Source: an uncultured Flavobacteriales bacterium
Lineage (GTDB): Bacteria; Bacteroidota; Bacteroidia; Flavobacteriales; Crocinitomicaceae
NCBI GenBank assembly: GCA_946479285.1
Contig: CAMLFH010000001.1
Span: 248,001-312,000 of the forward strand
Direction of reading: 5' to 3'
DNA: 64,000 nt
This document shows, in pieces, positions 62,382-64,000 of this stretch. The notes beneath the pieces are model-generated. The model did no database searches. It was not told where the DNA came from and was given only the letters and a program-made list of their open reading frames with translations. Every line of letters starts with the position of its first letter. The stretch's first letter is position 1. The translations under genes were made by a program, and so were the position numbers.

Positions 62382-64000
62382 TTATTCAATTACTACAAAT
62401 CGCACCTGGTCTAGGTGACTGGTATCATTGCGTACATGTATTAAATATGCACCGGCTGACAAACTTTCCCGTTTGAATGAAAAGTCGCTCCCATTCATTA
62501 GTGCCTGTCGTACCAGCTTGCCTGTAGGATCTAAAATTTCTATCCGTGTGTTTTGTTGCGGTATTGAAAATTGAATAGTCAACGCTTCTGAAAAAGGATT
62601 GGGGAATAGTTGAATTTCCGTTTCTTTCAAGGATTCATCCAGCGAAAGATTGGTAATGCAAATGGTATCTGTGGTAAGATAATCACAGTTGAGACACACT
62701 CCCCAATAACAACCATTTTGAGTCACTACCAGCGAGCTATCGTTTCCAACAGTTAACTGAACACCATCCCGAAACCAAAGATTCGTTGGACAATCATAAC
62801 TTGTTCGAAGCGTTATTCCGTCAAAACTCAAGGAAACAGGAATGGCATCTCTGACAAAAAAGTGTATGGTATCGCTATTGGTTACACAGCCTATAGGATC
62901 TACATTATTAGCTACCCAGACATCGTGATGCCCTGCCGGGTAATAACTGCCCAATACCGCCTGGTTGGCTGAAAACCAATTCCCATTGCGATACCACGTG
63001 TTCGTTGTCGGAAACCAATAAGAAATTGGGTACCATCTCAACACCACCAATTCACAGTCAACAGTATCAGAACCTGTTTGAAATTCCAAATCAATCCGTG
63101 GATTCACGCCTATTTTATATGCTTGACAAGAAGTGAGTATATCTCCTGATGGAGTGGTAACAGTTAACGAAATTTCAGTAGTGGTATCAATAGTGAAGGT
63201 ACTATTTTGGGTAGTAGCCCCAGTGCTCCATAAATAGCTGCTCATTCCGGGAATTCCATTCATGGTAACGGACGTCCCGATACAAGCATAAGGAATATGT
63301 TTAATTGGATCAACAGTAGTTCCCGTACTTCCGGAAATCGGATAATAGGATGTTGGCGCTACAAAAACGTAAATAGTTTGAGTCAAAGTATCCGATCCGC
63401 CATAACCGCTGACATACAATTTAACCGAATAATAGCCCGAGCTGGTAAACCGATGGACCACTTGTTGGCCAACCGTGTCAATGGTTCCATTATTATCAAA
63501 ATCCCAGGCGGAATACAAACAATTCGCACCTGTTGAGTGAAATCCGTACTTCCCGTTTCCTTTACAAAAAGAAGAATCCACCGTAAAGGATGCTACGGGA
63601 ACGGCACCTCCGGGATGCATTCCACATCCGTTTGATTGCAATAATTCAGAACGCAGAATTGTCAGCGCTCCATGCATTCTGTCAACTTGTCCTTGAGTAA
63701 ACGATAAAGGACAGGAGGTATAATCCATATAATTCGGCAATTCCGCAACATCACCCGGAAACGGGTTGAAACCCGAAGTATCACTCATTTCCGTTGAGCA
63801 GGAATTCACCTGGCAGAAATTGTAATCATTTGACATATCCGTAGGAGTGTCACATACCTTATCTCCGTCTAGCATACAGTTGAAGTTGGTACAAGCATTC
63901 GTGAATGTATGGTACAAATTCAAATAGTGGCCGACTTCATGAGCCAATAAACTAGAGATAAATAAATTATGATGTCCGACAATTCCATCTGTCTCTATCG
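62382..64000 (-). CDS. M43-type (cytophagalysin/pappalysin) metalloprotease with T9SS type A domain, 5' end outside window
   Basis: The frame is open to the right window edge with no start or stop, so the N-terminal part is missing. The visible 539 residues start just before the zinc motif HEVGHYLNLYH (HExxHxxGxxH family, here with N instead of G). The Met-turn NYMDY lies about 90 residues later and is followed by FTQGQVDRM, as in M43 peptidases. Cysteines around CMLDGDKVCDTP are typical of that family. PKD-like and other Ig-type modules (YSAWDFDNNGTID) come next. The last 80 residues are a type A sorting domain (IQLFPNPFSEALTIQF, ILDPTGKLVRQ, VRFVVIE). It is a secreted protease. Confidence 0.9.
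   Translation of the reverse strand, partial: IETDGIVGHHNLFISSLLAHEVGHYLNLYHTFTNACTNFNCMLDGDKVCDTPTDMSNDYNFCQVNSCSTEMSDTSGFNPFPGDVAELPNYMDYTSCPLSFTQGQVDRMHGALTILRSELLQSNGCGMHPGGAVPVASFTVDSSFCKGNGKYGFHSTGANCLYSAWDFDNNGTIDTVGQQVVHRFTSSGYYSVKLYVSGYGGSDTLTQTIYVFVAPTSYYPISGSTGTTVDPIKHIPYACIGTSVTMNGIPGMSSYLWSTGATTQNSTFTIDTTTEISLTVTTPSGDILTSCQAYKIGVNPRIDLEFQTGSDTVDCELVVLRWYPISYWFPTTNTWYRNGNWFSANQAVLGSYYPAGHHDVWVANNVDPIGCVTNSDTIHFFVRDAIPVSLSFDGITLRTSYDCPTNLWFRDGVQLTVGNDSSLVVTQNGCYWGVCLNCDYLTTDTICITNLSLDESLKETEIQLFPNPFSEALTIQFSIPQQNTRIEILDPTGKLVRQALMNGSDFSFKRESLSAGAYLIHVRNDTSHLDQVRFVVIE

Overview
The window looks like chromosomal DNA of a Bacteroidota bacterium, most likely order Flavobacteriales. Three things support this. 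First, there is a complete sprA gene, and several secreted proteins carry type IX secretion (T9SS) sorting domains of type A or type B. Second, promoters follow the Bacteroidota pattern TTTG-N19-TAnnTTTG, and starts lack clear Shine-Dalgarno sites. Third, several genes belong to families typical of the phylum (DUF6029, DUF6427, Omp28, lipoprotein M1 peptidase). A Fluviicola/Crocinitomicaceae-like genus is my guess only. I see no rRNA, insertion sequence, prophage or CRISPR array.

Layout. 1-3038: the tail of one T9SS type B protein, a second complete one in tandem, and an abutting metallo-beta-lactamase-fold hydrolase. 3198-6073 (minus): der, era and a YiaA-like membrane protein. 6363-6732: initiator tRNA-fMet, then a GIY-YIG nuclease pseudogene. 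6835-12294: small exported proteins, a 38-residue ORF with its own terminator, an alpha/beta hydrolase and a c-type-heme lipoprotein. 12431-17542: a Kef-type antiporter, then FAD oxidoreductase, DUF1295 and ComF on the minus strand. 18005-21395: nrdB-nrdA. 21593-28691: a SUFU-like protein, a large SprA-like outer-membrane protein and a convergent M1 aminopeptidase lipoprotein. 28814-32951: a biotinyl protein, a small conserved ORF and the minus-strand operon tlpA-like, DUF6029, omp28-like. 33291-38004: two T9SS type A proteins, a lipoprotein and a sirtuin. 38125-48792: a tight unit of maeB, ruvA, sprA and a GNAT acetyltransferase. 48981-53270: DUF6427, purQ, purD and a CNNM/CorC protein. 53352-56755: aldose epimerase, divergent from a delta-60 repeat T9SS protein. 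56856-61647: rimP-nusA-infB behind a consensus promoter and a leader hairpin. 61803-64000: a small lipoprotein and the 3' part of an M43 metalloprotease with a type A domain.

How it fits together. Housekeeping blocks (der/era, nrdBA, maeB-ruvA, purQD, rimP-nusA-infB) alternate with cell-envelope and secretion genes. SprA is the outer-membrane translocon of T9SS, and at least six proteins here carry C-terminal signals that would use it. A notable sub-theme is thioredoxin-fold proteins outside the cytoplasm: a TlpA-like protein, an Omp28 lipoprotein and a secreted type A protein with CGWC.

The non-coding DNA holds the less ordinary signals: a 36-bp perfect palindrome, two families of dispersed hairpin repeats, a terminator-like hairpin in the rimP leader and an operator-like palindrome on a divergent promoter. 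I did not find a clear novel defence or biosynthetic system. The best candidates for new biology are the 38-residue ORF, the repeat families, the rimP leader and the extracytoplasmic thioredoxin set.
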